Assembly (NCBI GenBank): GCA_963821095.1
Contig: CAWGCJ010000022.1
Coordinates: 1 to 64,000 of the forward strand
Direction: 5' to 3'
DNA length: 64,000 nucleotides
Source of the DNA: CAVPHV01 sp963821095
GTDB lineage: Bacteria; Actinomycetota; Acidimicrobiia; Spongiisociales; UBA5794
Shown: in pieces, positions 36,603 to 44,871 of the stretch
Layout of the letters: the number at the start of each line of letters is the position of its first letter
How positions within the stretch are numbered: the first letter of the stretch is position 1
Notes under the pieces: model-generated
Told to the model about the DNA's origin: nothing
Seen by the model: only the letters and a program-made list of their open reading frames with translations
Databases searched by the model: none
Position numbers and translations under genes: made by a program

Positions 36603-37303
36603 GCGACTCGTCGACCGAAGGCCTGGTCCAGTTGAGCGCCGCCGTCATCGAGTGCCGACTCTGCCCGCGCCTGGTGGCGTGGCGCGAGCAGGTGGCGGAC
36701 GACAAGCGAGCCGCCTACCGGGACGAGGACTACTGGGGTCGTCCGGTCCCGGGCTTCGGCGACCCGATGGCCCGCCTCGTCGTCGTTGGGCTTGCCCCGG
36801 GAGCCCACGGAGCCAACCGGACCGGGAGAATGTTCACCGGGGATCGCAGCGGCGATTGGCTGTTCAGGTCGCTGCACCATGCCGGATTCGCCGAACTTCC
36901 CGACTCGGTCAATCGTGACGATGGCCAGCGATTGTGGGATGCCTGGATCACCGCACCGGTGCGTTGTGCGCCGCCCGACAACAAGCCGACGACGGGGGAA
37001 CGGGACAACTGCGCGCGGTGGTTCGACGCAGAGTTGGACCTGCTCGATCAGGGCGTCGTCTATGTGTGTCTCGGCCGGTACGGCTACCTTGCGCTCTGGC
37101 GCTATCTGCAGCGGCGCATGGAGGCATTGCCGCGGCCGCGGCCCCGCTTCGGGCACGGGGATGAAGTGGTATTGCCCAATGGAAGTCTGCTGCTCATGAG
37201 CTATCACCCGAGCCAGCAGAACACGTTCACCGGCCGACTCACAGCTCAGATGCTCGACGCGGTGTTTCTTCGGGCTCGAACGGCTATAGAGCTTCGTCGA
37301 TGA
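36599..37303 (+). CDS. Type-5 uracil-DNA glycosylase (UDGb)
   Basis: A 234-aa base-excision enzyme removing uracil and related bases from DNA. It carries the 4Fe-4S cysteines (ECRLCPRL at residues 18-25, then VRCAPPDNKP and RDNCARW), the active-site loop GLAPGAHGANRTGRMFTGD and the final intercalation motif SYHPSQQNTFTGRLT. GTG 36599 overlaps the upstream stop by 4 bases and was preferred over an in-frame start 57 bases earlier. It overlaps the convergent M23 gene by 20 bases. Being an Fe-S protein, it depends on the SUF genes nearby. Confidence 0.93.
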   Translation: MSDSSTEGLVQLSAAVIECRLCPRLVAWREQVADDKRAAYRDEDYWGRPVPGFGDPMARLVVVGLAPGAHGANRTGRMFTGDRSGDWLFRSLHHAGFAELPDSVNRDDGQRLWDAWITAPVRCAPPDNKPTTGERDNCARWFDAELDLLDQGVVYVCLGRYGYLALWRYLQRRMEALPRPRPRFGHGDEVVLPNGSLLLMSYHPSQQNTFTGRLTAQMLDAVFLRARTAIELRR

Positions 37304-37895
37304 GTTCCATCTCGCGCAGCTGCCGGTCCCACGCCGCCTTCAGGTAGGGATACGGGTTGCGATACCGGTCATTGTGCTGGAGTTCGAAGTGGGTGTGCGC
37401 CACCCGGCTCTCGGCGTTGCCCGAGTCTCCGGTGTAGCCGATCACATCGCCGGCGGCGACGAAGTCGCCCACTTCGAGGCCGCGGGCGAACGCCGTCTCA
37501 GGACCACCGGCGCCATCGTCGGTTCCCGGCGTGTCGTTGTTCAGGTGGATGTACCACGTCACCCAGTTGTCGGCGTGACGGAGCCGGACATAGAAACCAG
37601 AACGCCGCCCGTCTTCCATCGCCTCGACGAACCCGTCGGCTACGGCGTGCACCGGAGTGCCCTTCGGGGCGATGACGTCGGTGCCTTGGTGACGACGTCC
37701 GCCGGAGCGGCCCGCCCCCCAGGTGTCGCTGAAGCCATCGATGATGTCGTCGTGCAGGAAGCGGGTCATCACGAAGTCTTCGGGCGCAGCGTCGTCGGCT
37801 GCGGCTGCCGCCGCAGGTGGAGAAGCCGTTGCTGAGCCAAGGGCCGCGGCCGCGGCCAAACTGACGACGACCGCAAGTCGGAACATGCGTGACAT
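37284..37895 (-). CDS. Exported M23-family peptidase (LytM fold)
   Basis: A 203-aa secreted protein. An Ala-rich signal peptide (LAVVVSLAAAAALGSATA) precedes the LytM domain from about residue 52. Zinc ligands are the His and Asp of RHQGTDVIAPKGTP and the AHTHFEL pair, with WYIHLNND between them. Such enzymes cut peptidoglycan cross-bridges, or act as non-catalytic cell-division factors when ligands are missing; here all ligands look present. The 221 bases upstream separate it from the divergent sufD. Confidence 0.9.
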   Translation of the reverse strand: MSRMFRLAVVVSLAAAAALGSATASPPAAAAAADDAAPEDFVMTRFLHDDIIDGFSDTWGAGRSGGRRHQGTDVIAPKGTPVHAVADGFVEAMEDGRRSGFYVRLRHADNWVTWYIHLNNDTPGTDDGAGGPETAFARGLEVGDFVAAGDVIGYTGDSGNAESRVAHTHFELQHNDRYRNPYPYLKAAWDRQLREMELIDEAL

Positions 37896-38116
37896 GGTGG
37901 ATCACCTCGAAAAAGTTGGGGGAAGCGACCCGCAGCGCCGGCGCCCCTACCGCGGCTGAAGCGAGTCGTGAGGCGGGCAGATTATGCGGTTTTTGGGAGT
38001 AAGCAAGTCTTTGGGTGGAAAAAATAGGGAGGAGTAGCTCGGAGAGGCCGAGGGCTTTGGGGTAGGAAGCCTGACGCCGGTAGTCTGCGGCCTCCGCTTC
38101 GTGGAGTAACTCACCC

Positions 38117-39409
38117 TTGACACCGCTCGACAACACCGCACTGCAACGCGCTACATCCGGAGTCCCGGAGTGGCTTGTGGCACGGCGCACCGCCGGCTAC
38201 GAGCACTTCAAGAAGCTCGCCATGCCGACGTCACAGGAAGAGGTCTGGAAGTACGTCGACCTCGATTTTGACCTCACCGACTTTGCCATGGCCGACACCG
38301 CTGGGGCGCCTTTGGCAGGTGTCGACGAGGTGGCTGATGCGATGCCCACCACTGCGGGCAGGCTCCAGGTCATCGACGGCGTTGTCTCGCAGGTCGAGCC
38401 CGTCGGCTCCGCTGCAGTGATATTCGATTCGGTGCTCGTCGCTGCTTTGGAGCACTCAGAACTGCTCGAGGCTCACTACGGCGCGGCGATTCCGCCCGAT
38501 CTGGACAAGTTCGCCGCCGCGGCGGCCGCCTTCTCGAGCGATGGCGTCGCCATGGCCATCCCCGCGGGGGTTGCGGTCACCGACCCCTTCTACATCGACG
38601 TCCAAGCGATCACCCCCGGCACCGTCAGCTTTCCCCGAGTCATGGTCGACATCGGTGCGTCCGCCCAGGCATCTCTTGTCATCAACTACCGCTCGCCTCA
38701 CGACGCACGACTCGTCGTGGTCCCCGACCTCGAGATCACTGTTGGGCAGAACGCAAACGTCGATGTCACCTTCGTGCAGAGCTGGGGCTATGAGACCCGC
38801 GCCATCTCTCACGTCAATGCCATCGTTGGGCGAGACGCTCGGGTGCAGATCGCCGAGGCCGGCCTCGGTGGCAAGCTCTCCCGGTTGCATCTGTCCGTCG
38901 ACCTGGAAGGCCGCGGCTCGTCCGCCGAGATCCTCGGTGCCTTCTTCGGCGAGCGCGAGCAGATTCTCGACTACCGCTACTTCATGCGCCATATCGGCAC
39001 CAACACGGACTCCGACATGTTCCTCAAGGGCGGCGTAGAAGATGAGGCGCTCTCGGTGTTCACCGGAATGATCCGGATCGAGGAGAGTGCTCAGAAAACG
39101 AACGCCTTCCAGACGAACCGCAATCTCCTACTCTCGGATGGCGCGGCCGCACAATCGGTTCCCAATCTCGAGATCCTTGCCAACGACGTCCGTTGCGGCC
39201 ATGGCTCAACAGTTGGGCCGCTCGACGCCGAGCAGCGCTACTACCTGATGAGCCGCGGGCTGGATCGGGCTCGCTCCGACCGGTTGCAGGTTCGTGGCTT
39301 CTTCGATCAGGCGTTGTCTCGCTTCCCGATCTCCGAATTGGCTGAGCCGATCAGCCGCTGGATCAATCAGAAATACGTGGCGGCCCAAGCAGAGGGGAGG
39401 GTGCGATGA
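38117..39409 (+). CDS. sufD: Fe-S cluster assembly protein SufD
   Basis: A 430-aa SufD/SufB-fold protein starting at TTG 38117. The N-terminal VPEWLVARRTAGYEHFKKLA and PTSQEEVWKYVDLDF are family-typical. The C-terminal core has VGRDARVQIAEAGLGGKLSR, GMIRIEESAQKTNAFQTNRN and CGHGSTVGPLDAEQRYYLMS (the conserved His region). SufD pairs with SufB and a SufC dimer for iron entry. It is first in a tight operon sufD-Rieske-sufC with two 4-base ATGA overlaps. sufB lies about 8 kb upstream. Confidence 0.95.
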   Translation: MTPLDNTALQRATSGVPEWLVARRTAGYEHFKKLAMPTSQEEVWKYVDLDFDLTDFAMADTAGAPLAGVDEVADAMPTTAGRLQVIDGVVSQVEPVGSAAVIFDSVLVAALEHSELLEAHYGAAIPPDLDKFAAAAAAFSSDGVAMAIPAGVAVTDPFYIDVQAITPGTVSFPRVMVDIGASAQASLVINYRSPHDARLVVVPDLEITVGQNANVDVTFVQSWGYETRAISHVNAIVGRDARVQIAEAGLGGKLSRLHLSVDLEGRGSSAEILGAFFGEREQILDYRYFMRHIGTNTDSDMFLKGGVEDEALSVFTGMIRIEESAQKTNAFQTNRNLLLSDGAAAQSVPNLEILANDVRCGHGSTVGPLDAEQRYYLMSRGLDRARSDRLQVRGFFDQALSRFPISELAEPISRWINQKYVAAQAEGRVR

Positions 39410-39744
39410 GCCAGGTCGTTGTTGCGCCACTGGCGGAGCTTCCTGAGGGACGCGGCATTCGGGTCGAAGTCGGTGAGCACCGGGTTGCCGTATTCCGGAT
39501 CGGCGACAGCGTCTACGCCATCGGCGACCGTTGTTCGCATGCTGAGGCCTCGCTGGCCGAGGGGGAGCTCTTCGGGACCGAGGTCGAGTGTCCGCGTCAT
39601 GGATCCGAGTTCGATCTCAAGACCGGGGTCCCCGGGTCATTCCCGGCGACCCGGCCGGTTCCGGTCTACGAGGTCACCGTGGTCGATGGCGAGGTCATGC
39701 TGACCCTGCCAGACGACGACCAAGGCGGGGAGGCTTCGTCATGA
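39406..39744 (+). CDS. Rieske [2Fe-2S] ferredoxin of the SUF operon
   Basis: A 112-aa Rieske protein of the non-haem dioxygenase ferredoxin type. Cluster ligands are in DRCSHAEASL (CxH) and VECPRHGSEFDL (CxxH). Actinobacterial suf operons typically carry such a gene between sufD and sufC, where it may supply electrons for cluster assembly; this role is inferred from context in the literature. It overlaps both neighbours by 4 bases. Confidence 0.93.
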   Translation: MSQVVVAPLAELPEGRGIRVEVGEHRVAVFRIGDSVYAIGDRCSHAEASLAEGELFGTEVECPRHGSEFDLKTGVPGSFPATRPVPVYEVTVVDGEVMLTLPDDDQGGEASS

Positions 39745-40514
39745 CGACGGCGCTGAAGATCGACCAGGTGAAGGCTCGGCTCGGTGATCTCGAGATCCTC
39801 AAGGGTGTTGACCTCGAAGTGCCTTTTGGCGAAGTCCACGCCCTCATGGGGCCGAATGGTTCCGGCAAGTCGACGCTGTGCCATGTGCTGATGGGTAAGG
39901 CCGAGTATGAAGCGGAAGGGTCCGCCACGGTGGCCGGCCGCGAGATCATGGGGCTTGCTGTCGACGAACGGGCCAGGGCCGGTTTGTTCGAGGCGTTCCA
40001 GTATCCGGTCGAAGTTCCCGGCGTCACCCTCGACGAGCTCGTCACAGAGATGGAGGGGGTCTCCTCCGATCCCGACGCTTTCCGGGGGAGGCTCGTGACA
40101 GCCGCGGACCGACTTGGGATGGCACGATTCATGCAACGTCCCATCAACGAAGGGCTCTCGGGCGGAGAGAAGAAGCGCTCAGAGATCTTCCAACTCGCGG
40201 TGGCCAGCCCTGCGATAGCAGTCCTCGACGAGATCGATTCCGGCCTCGATATCGATGCCGTTCGGGAAGTGGCGGAACTCGTCGAACAACTCCGCAGCCC
40301 GAGGCTCGGCGTGCTCATCATCACCCACTACAGCCGGATCCTCCGCTATATGAGGCCCGACAAGGTGCATGTGATGCTCGACGGGCGCATCGTGCGCAGC
40401 GGCGGTCCTGAGGTCGCCGAGCAGCTTGAAGACGAGGGGTATGAAGTCCTGCGGCGTGAGCTCGGCTTGGCAGCCGCTTCCACCGGCAACGCTGATCCTC
40501 TCGCCGGCCTGTAG
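39741..40514 (+). CDS. sufC: SufC-type ATPase, divergent copy
   Basis: A 257-aa ABC ATPase without a membrane domain. Walker A GPNGSGKSTLCHVLMG, Q-loop FEAFQYPVEVPGV, signature LSGGEKKRSEIFQLA, Walker B AVLDEIDSGLDIDA and H-loop LIITHYSRILRYM identify SufC. After PGV it reads TLDELVTEMEGV where most SufC proteins have a conserved FL..A helix, and it has a short extra tail (AAASTGNADPLAGL). ATG 39741 overlaps the Rieske stop. A second, more typical SufC is encoded at 53268-54029 with sufS and sufU. Confidence 0.92.
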   Translation: MTTALKIDQVKARLGDLEILKGVDLEVPFGEVHALMGPNGSGKSTLCHVLMGKAEYEAEGSATVAGREIMGLAVDERARAGLFEAFQYPVEVPGVTLDELVTEMEGVSSDPDAFRGRLVTAADRLGMARFMQRPINEGLSGGEKKRSEIFQLAVASPAIAVLDEIDSGLDIDAVREVAELVEQLRSPRLGVLIITHYSRILRYMRPDKVHVMLDGRIVRSGGPEVAEQLEDEGYEVLRRELGLAAASTGNADPLAGL

Positions 40515-40531
40515 CCTGCTGCGGGCCACCG

Positions 40532-40537
40532 AGGAGG
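40532..40537 (+). promoter_or_regulatory. Ribosome binding site before a CTG start
   Basis: AGGAGG, 4 bases before CTG 40542. The frame behind it is closed upstream by TAG 40512-40514 and holds no ATG/GTG/TTG before 40629. The site therefore supports CTG, or a mutated or misread GTG/ATG, as the start. Confidence 0.6.
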
Positions 40538-40541
40538 CGCG

Positions 40542-40976
40542 CTGAGCGATTCCGATGAGATCCAGTGGTCGTTCGCCGATCCGGCCGACGCCCGGTCCTA
40601 CCTGTGGCAACTCGCCAAGCTGTGGGGGATGTGGCTCATCGGACTGGGCGTCTTGTTCCTGACTTCGAGCTGGATGCTGATCGTCTTCGGAATCCTGCTG
40701 TTGGTAGTCCTCCCGGTTCTGGCCTCACCGCTCATGGCGCGAGCCGAAGTGATGTTTCCCGACCATGAAGTTGCCGATGGCACGTCGTTGGGGACGGCGA
40801 GAGGGCGGGGAACAAAGCGAGATCTGGCGGTGCGGCAGTTGGTCTACGGGGCGGCTCCGGTGCGTGCCGCCCTCTCTACCATCGGGGCGAGTCAAGCCTG
40901 GGTGGGATTGCTCTACCTGGGCATAGGAGTCACGATGGCGGCCTTCGCATATGTGGTGATCGATGTCTTCCTCTAG
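40542..40976 (+). CDS. Two-to-three-helix membrane protein, probable CTG start
   Basis: About 144 aa if it starts at CTG 40542: SDSDEIQWSFADPADARSYL is a charged N-terminus, then a helix pair LIGLGVLFLTSSWMLIVFGI and LLVVLPVLASPLMA. A charged central part (FPDHEVADGTSLGTARGRGT) precedes a last helix WVGLLYLGIGVTMAAFAYVV. I do not recognise the family. An ATG at 40629 would give 115 aa but drops a sequence that looks coding and has no ribosome site of its own. Its end overlaps the sirtuin start by 14 bases. Confidence 0.7.
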   Translation: MSDSDEIQWSFADPADARSYLWQLAKLWGMWLIGLGVLFLTSSWMLIVFGILLLVVLPVLASPLMARAEVMFPDHEVADGTSLGTARGRGTKRDLAVRQLVYGAAPVRAALSTIGASQAWVGLLYLGIGVTMAAFAYVVIDVFL

Positions 40977-41739
40977 CGCCCCGCTTGTCCGATTGGTCCG
41001 GCTGCTCTCCGGCTCAAAACGCATGCTCATCTTCACCGGCGCCGGCATCTCGACCGCCAGCGGCATCCCCGACTACCGCGGGCCCAAGGGGGTGTGGCAG
41101 ACCCGGACTCCCGTGTTCTACGACGATTTCCTGCGCTCCGACGAGTCCCGCCGCGTGTACTGGCAGCAGAAGTTGGAGGATCGGAGGCAGTGGGGAACCG
41201 CCGTTCCCAACGAGGTCCACCACGCCATTGTTGGCCTCGAGCAGGCCGGCCGGGTCGAGATGGTCGTCACCCAGAACATCGACGGGCTCCATCGGGCGGC
41301 TGGGACGTCCCCGGAGAGATTGGTGGAGGTACACGGCACCGTCGGCGAGGTTGAGTGTCAGGCCTGCGGGCGCCGCACCGAGCCGGAGCCGCACTTTGAT
41401 GCCTTCGCAGCCACCGGCGAGCCACCACGTTGTGATTGCGGTGGGTTCCTCAAGCCGGCCACCATCAGCTTCGGCCAGTCGTTACGTCAGGAAGATCTGT
41501 TGCGCGCCTTCAGCGCCGCCGAAAATGCCGATCTCGTGCTTGCCCTGGGTTCGACGCTGTCGGTGACCCCGGCGGCCAACATTCCGCTGCACGCGGCCGA
41601 AGGCGACACTCCCTATGTGATCGTAAATCGCGGCGCCACGGACCACGACCGTCTCCCCGTGGTGACCCTCAGAGTCGAAGGCGACGTGGGCGAGGTCATG
41701 GTGCCTGCGGTTGCCGAGGTGCTCGCCTCGCAGGCCTGA
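40963..41739 (+). CDS. Sir2-family NAD-dependent protein deacylase
   Basis: A 258-aa sirtuin. NAD-binding motifs are MLIFTGAGISTASGIPDYRG, then VVTQNIDGLHRAAG and the catalytic His in EVHGTVGEVECQACGRR. Zinc is held by CQAC and CDCGG. The end has LVLALGSTLSVTPAANIPL and VNRGAT. It removes acyl groups from lysines using NAD and yields nicotinamide, which the nicotinamidase and pncB genes in this window could recycle. Residues diagnostic for desuccinylase (Tyr/Arg in the acyl pocket) are not obvious, so deacetylation is the safer guess. Confidence 0.93.
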   Translation: MSSSSAPLVRLVRLLSGSKRMLIFTGAGISTASGIPDYRGPKGVWQTRTPVFYDDFLRSDESRRVYWQQKLEDRRQWGTAVPNEVHHAIVGLEQAGRVEMVVTQNIDGLHRAAGTSPERLVEVHGTVGEVECQACGRRTEPEPHFDAFAATGEPPRCDCGGFLKPATISFGQSLRQEDLLRAFSAAENADLVLALGSTLSVTPAANIPLHAAEGDTPYVIVNRGATDHDRLPVVTLRVEGDVGEVMVPAVAEVLASQA

Positions 41740-41750
41740 GTCGTGACCCT

Positions 41751-41768
41751 CGGCCCTGCTGAGGGCCG
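41751..41768 (+). terminator. Hairpin after the sirtuin gene
   Basis: cggccct and agggccg form a 7-bp GC stem around GCTG, 12 bases after the sirtuin stop. No T run. It lies between the sirtuin gene and fumC. Confidence 0.5.
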
Positions 41769-41825
41769 GTCAACCCTCACTAGGCTTTGGGGATAGTCCA
41801 CGTTTCCTCGGTGTCAGGAGCAGCG

Positions 41826-43215
41826 ATGCGTATCGAACGCGACTCGATGGGTGAAGTCCAGGTACCCGAAGATGCCTACTACGGCGCCTCGACCCAGCGC
41901 GCGGTCGACAACTTCCCGATCTCGAATCTTCGCTTTGGGCGACGCTTCATCTGGGCCCTCGGCCTGATCAAGGGCTCGGCGGCGCGCGTCTCCGGACCAC
42001 TCGGCTACGTCGATGCCACGGCCGCTGCGGCCATCGCCGATGCCGCCGACGAAGTGAAGGCGGGCGACTGGGACGAGCAATTTGTGCTCGACATTTTTCA
42101 GACCGGATCGGGTACCTCGTCGAACACCAACGCCAACGAGGTCATCGCACATCGCGCCAACCTGGTTCTCGGCGGCGACCTCGAGTCGAAGCTGGTCCAT
42201 CCCAACGACCACGTCAACTTCGGTCAATCGTCAAACGACGTCATCCCGACCGCCATCCATGTCGCGGCAGTCGCAGGGATGCGGGAGGATCTGCTGCCGG
42301 CACTGGAAGGATTGGCGGGCGCGCTGCGGGTGAAGTCGGCCGAGTTCTCGGATGTGGTCAAGTCGGGTCGCACCCACCTGATGGATGCCACCCCGGTCAC
42401 CCTCGGCCAGGAGTTCGCCGGCTACGCCACCCAGGTAGAGCGAGGCATCGAGCGGATCGAGAAGGTACTGCCCGAGCTGGAGGAACTGGCCTTGGGCGGC
42501 ACTGCGGTCGGCACCGGTCTCAACGCCCCGGCCGGGTTCCCGGCGGCGGTGATCGCCGACATGGCAGCCGTGTCGGGCTTCCCGTTCCGAGAGGCATCGG
42601 ACCACTTCGAGGCCCAGGCGGCCAAGGACGCCGCGGTGTCTGCCTCGGGCGCCCTGAAGACGGTGGCTCAGTCGCTGTTCAAGATCGCGAATGACTCTGC
42701 GTTGGCTCTCGAGCGGCCCGCGGACCGGGATCGCCGAGATTCGGCTGCCGTCACTGCAGCCGGGCTCCTCGATCATGCCGGGCAAGGTCAACCCCGTTAT
42801 GTCGGAGATGGTGATGCAGGTCGCCGCCCAGGTCATCGGCAACGACACCGCCATCACCTGGGGCGGGGCCAACGGCAACTTCGAACTCAACGTGATGATG
42901 CCGCTGATCGCGCACAACCTGCTCGAGTCGATCGAGTTGTTGGCCAATGCGGCCGACACCTTCCGGGAGCGGTGCATCGTCGGCATCGAGGCGAACGTGG
43001 AGCGAGCCCGCGACCTGGCGGAGCGCAACATCATTGTCGTCACCGCGCTGAACCCCCACATCGGCTACGACAACGGAGCCGTGGCGGCCAAGGAGGCCTT
43101 CGCCAGTGGCCGCAACGTCCGCGACGTCGTCGTCGAGAAGGGTTGGCTCACCGCCGAGCAGGTCGACGACCTCCTCGACATCAAGCGCATGACCGAAGGC
43201 GGCATCATCGAGTAG
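41826..43215 (+). pseudogene. fumC: Class II fumarate hydratase, one single-base insertion
   Basis: FumC interconverts fumarate and malate in the TCA cycle. ATG 41826 follows CAGGAG. Conserved blocks are DIFQTGSGTSSNTNANEVIA, VNFGQSSNDVIPTAIHVAA and SGRTHLMDATPVTLGQE. The frame breaks at 42696: a single extra T in GAC-T-CTG disrupts NDLRWLSSGPRTGIAEI, and the next frame continues SLQPGSSIMPGKVNPVM, the fumarase/aspartase signature, to the end IKRMTEGGIIE. Removing one base restores about 462 aa, the normal length. A sequencing or assembly error is likely for such a core enzyme. Confidence 0.92.
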
Positions 43216-43306
43216 GAGGCTGTTGAACAATCGGCGTGAGCGCTCGCCGACCCGCGACGCCAAGTCAGCGGTGTCGCTGCGAGCGTGAAGTGACATTGTT
43301 CAACAG
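43216..43306. repeat. Inverted-repeat element after fumC (MITE- or terminator-like)
   Basis: ctgttgaacaat (43220-43231) is perfectly mirrored by attgttcaacag (43295-43306). A second matching block (cgctcgc / gcgagcg) lies at the same offset inside, giving imperfect arms of about 28 bases around a short centre. The left 20 bases also follow the cbaA stop. It may be a long transcription-stopping hairpin or the remains of a small transposable element. Many insertion sequences have ends beginning GGCTGTTG, which is suggestive only. Confidence 0.7.
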
Positions 43307-43378
43307 ACGAGTAGCGGAGCACTAGCTCAGCCCACGTGCTTGAATCCCTGCTTTGCCCCACCTGAAGAGGTAACCGGA

Positions 43379-43612
43379 ATGGCAACCAGTCACTATTGCC
43401 AAGGCGAGTGGAGAGACGGGACCCTCTCGGACTGCCCCAACCACAAGAAACTGAGTCTGCGACAACCCACGGTGCATCGTGGGGTTGGCTCGCCGGGGGG
43501 TTTCAAGAGCACCAAACCCGCCTCCGACTCGACTCCGAAGCCGGCGAGCAAGGATTCGTCCGCCCCCAAACCGTCCGCCCCAAAACCGTCCGGCTCGAAG
43601 GGCAGCGACTAG
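43379..43612 (+). CDS. Small protein with Lys/Ser/Pro-rich tail
   Basis: A 77-aa protein, MATSHYCQGEWRDGTLSDCP, whose first 30 residues hold two Cys and two His (HYC, DCPNHKK), enough for a small zinc site. The rest is a low-complexity tail of repeated SAPKPSAPKPSGSKG type. No family is recognised. A weak GAGG-containing site precedes the ATG. It is flanked by the inverted-repeat element and the MFS gene. Confidence 0.55.
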   Translation: MATSHYCQGEWRDGTLSDCPNHKKLSLRQPTVHRGVGSPGGFKSTKPASDSTPKPASKDSSAPKPSAPKPSGSKGSD

Positions 43613-43648
43613 GAGGAGGGTCAACCGGTCGGCCGGTACGCTCCGGGG

Positions 43649-44851
43649 ATGGCCGCCGAACCGACGCTGCGCCCCCGTTCGATGGGCTTCCTGGTCCTTG
43701 CCAGGTTGGTGATCAACACGGCCCATCGGCTCGTCTACCCATTCCTGCCGGTGATTGCCCGCGGACTGGGGATCTCGCTCAACCAAGCGGGGACGATGGT
43801 GTCGGTGCGGTGGGCGGCAAGCCTGGCAACGCCCGGCGTTGTCCAACTGGTTGATCGTGGTCGACGGCCTCGGCGGCTGATCGGCGTCGGGTTGGCCATG
43901 TTTGTCATTGGTGCCGTTGTCACCGTCGCCACGAACGTGTACATCGGGGCAATCGTTGGCTTCGCGTTGATGGGCTTGGCAAAGTCCGCCTACGACATCT
44001 CCGCCCAGGCGTACGTCTCGGACCGGGTGCCATACGCAAGGCGCTCCCGCTACCTGGGCATCCTCGAGCTCACCTGGGCCGGTGCCTTCCTGATCGGGGC
44101 CCCCGCTGCCGGCTGGCTGATCGACCGTGGCGGTTGGGAACTCCCGTATTGGGTGGTCGCGGGTCTGTTGACCGTGGCGCTGCTGGTGCTCCCGCTGTTC
44201 CTCGATGCCGACGTCGAGCACTTCGCCGGACCCAGCCCGGCGTTGGAGTTGGACCCATCGGCTCTGTCGCTGCTGGTCGTGATGGGACTGTTCACGGGTG
44301 GAGCCGAGTTGGTGTTCGTCGTGATGGGGGCATGGCTCGAAGACGCCTTTGGTCTGTCGCTGCTGGCGCTCGGCGGGGTTGCGCTGGTCCTCGGCATTGC
44401 CGAACTCACGGGCGAAGGAACCGTCGTCGCCTTCACCGACCGCATCGGCAAGCGGCGCTCGGTCGCCATCGGCATGGTCATCGCCGCTGTGGCGTTCGCC
44501 TTGATGGCGTTGGCCGAGGATCAAATGGCGCTGGGGGTGGCCCTGCTCGCCGTGGCGCTCGGGGGCTTCGAATTCACCATCGTCTCGTCGTACCCGCTGG
44601 CCTCCGAGGTCAGGCCCCTCGCCAGGGTCAAATACCTGTCGCTGACGGTGGTGGCCATGGGCGTCGGCAGGGCAATCGGCGCATTCGCCGGCCCTCGGCT
44701 GTTCGAGATCGGAGGCTTGCCTGCCCCGGTGCTGGGGGCGGCGTTGGCAAACGTGGTTGGTTTGGCCGTGCTGCTGGCCTTCGTACACGACCGTGGCAAC
44801 CGGCCCGATGATCCTGTGTTCGACGCAACGGGCCACTTGATGGCAGAGTGA
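43649..44851 (+). CDS. Major facilitator superfamily transporter
   Basis: A 400-aa protein with about 12 hydrophobic segments. Early residues FLVLARLVINTAHRLVYPFL and the loop QLVDRGRRPRRLIGVGLAMF correspond to the helix 2-3 region (DRxGRR-like) of MFS carriers. FTDRIGKRRSVAIGMVIAAV repeats that pattern in the second half, as expected from MFS pseudo-symmetry. Substrate unknown; drug or sugar efflux types look similar. It ends 20 bases before pncB. Confidence 0.88.
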   Translation: MAAEPTLRPRSMGFLVLARLVINTAHRLVYPFLPVIARGLGISLNQAGTMVSVRWAASLATPGVVQLVDRGRRPRRLIGVGLAMFVIGAVVTVATNVYIGAIVGFALMGLAKSAYDISAQAYVSDRVPYARRSRYLGILELTWAGAFLIGAPAAGWLIDRGGWELPYWVVAGLLTVALLVLPLFLDADVEHFAGPSPALELDPSALSLLVVMGLFTGGAELVFVVMGAWLEDAFGLSLLALGGVALVLGIAELTGEGTVVAFTDRIGKRRSVAIGMVIAAVAFALMALAEDQMALGVALLAVALGGFEFTIVSSYPLASEVRPLARVKYLSLTVVAMGVGRAIGAFAGPRLFEIGGLPAPVLGAALANVVGLAVLLAFVHDRGNRPDDPVFDATGHLMAE

Positions 44852-44871
44852 GGCCATGAACGGACATTCCA

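Noticed and set aside
37896..38116. c-di-AMP riboswitch before the M23 peptidase
   Set aside because: Actinobacterial M23 genes often have one, but I could not find the conserved core elements in the 221-base leader; only a vague GAGGTGATCC match.
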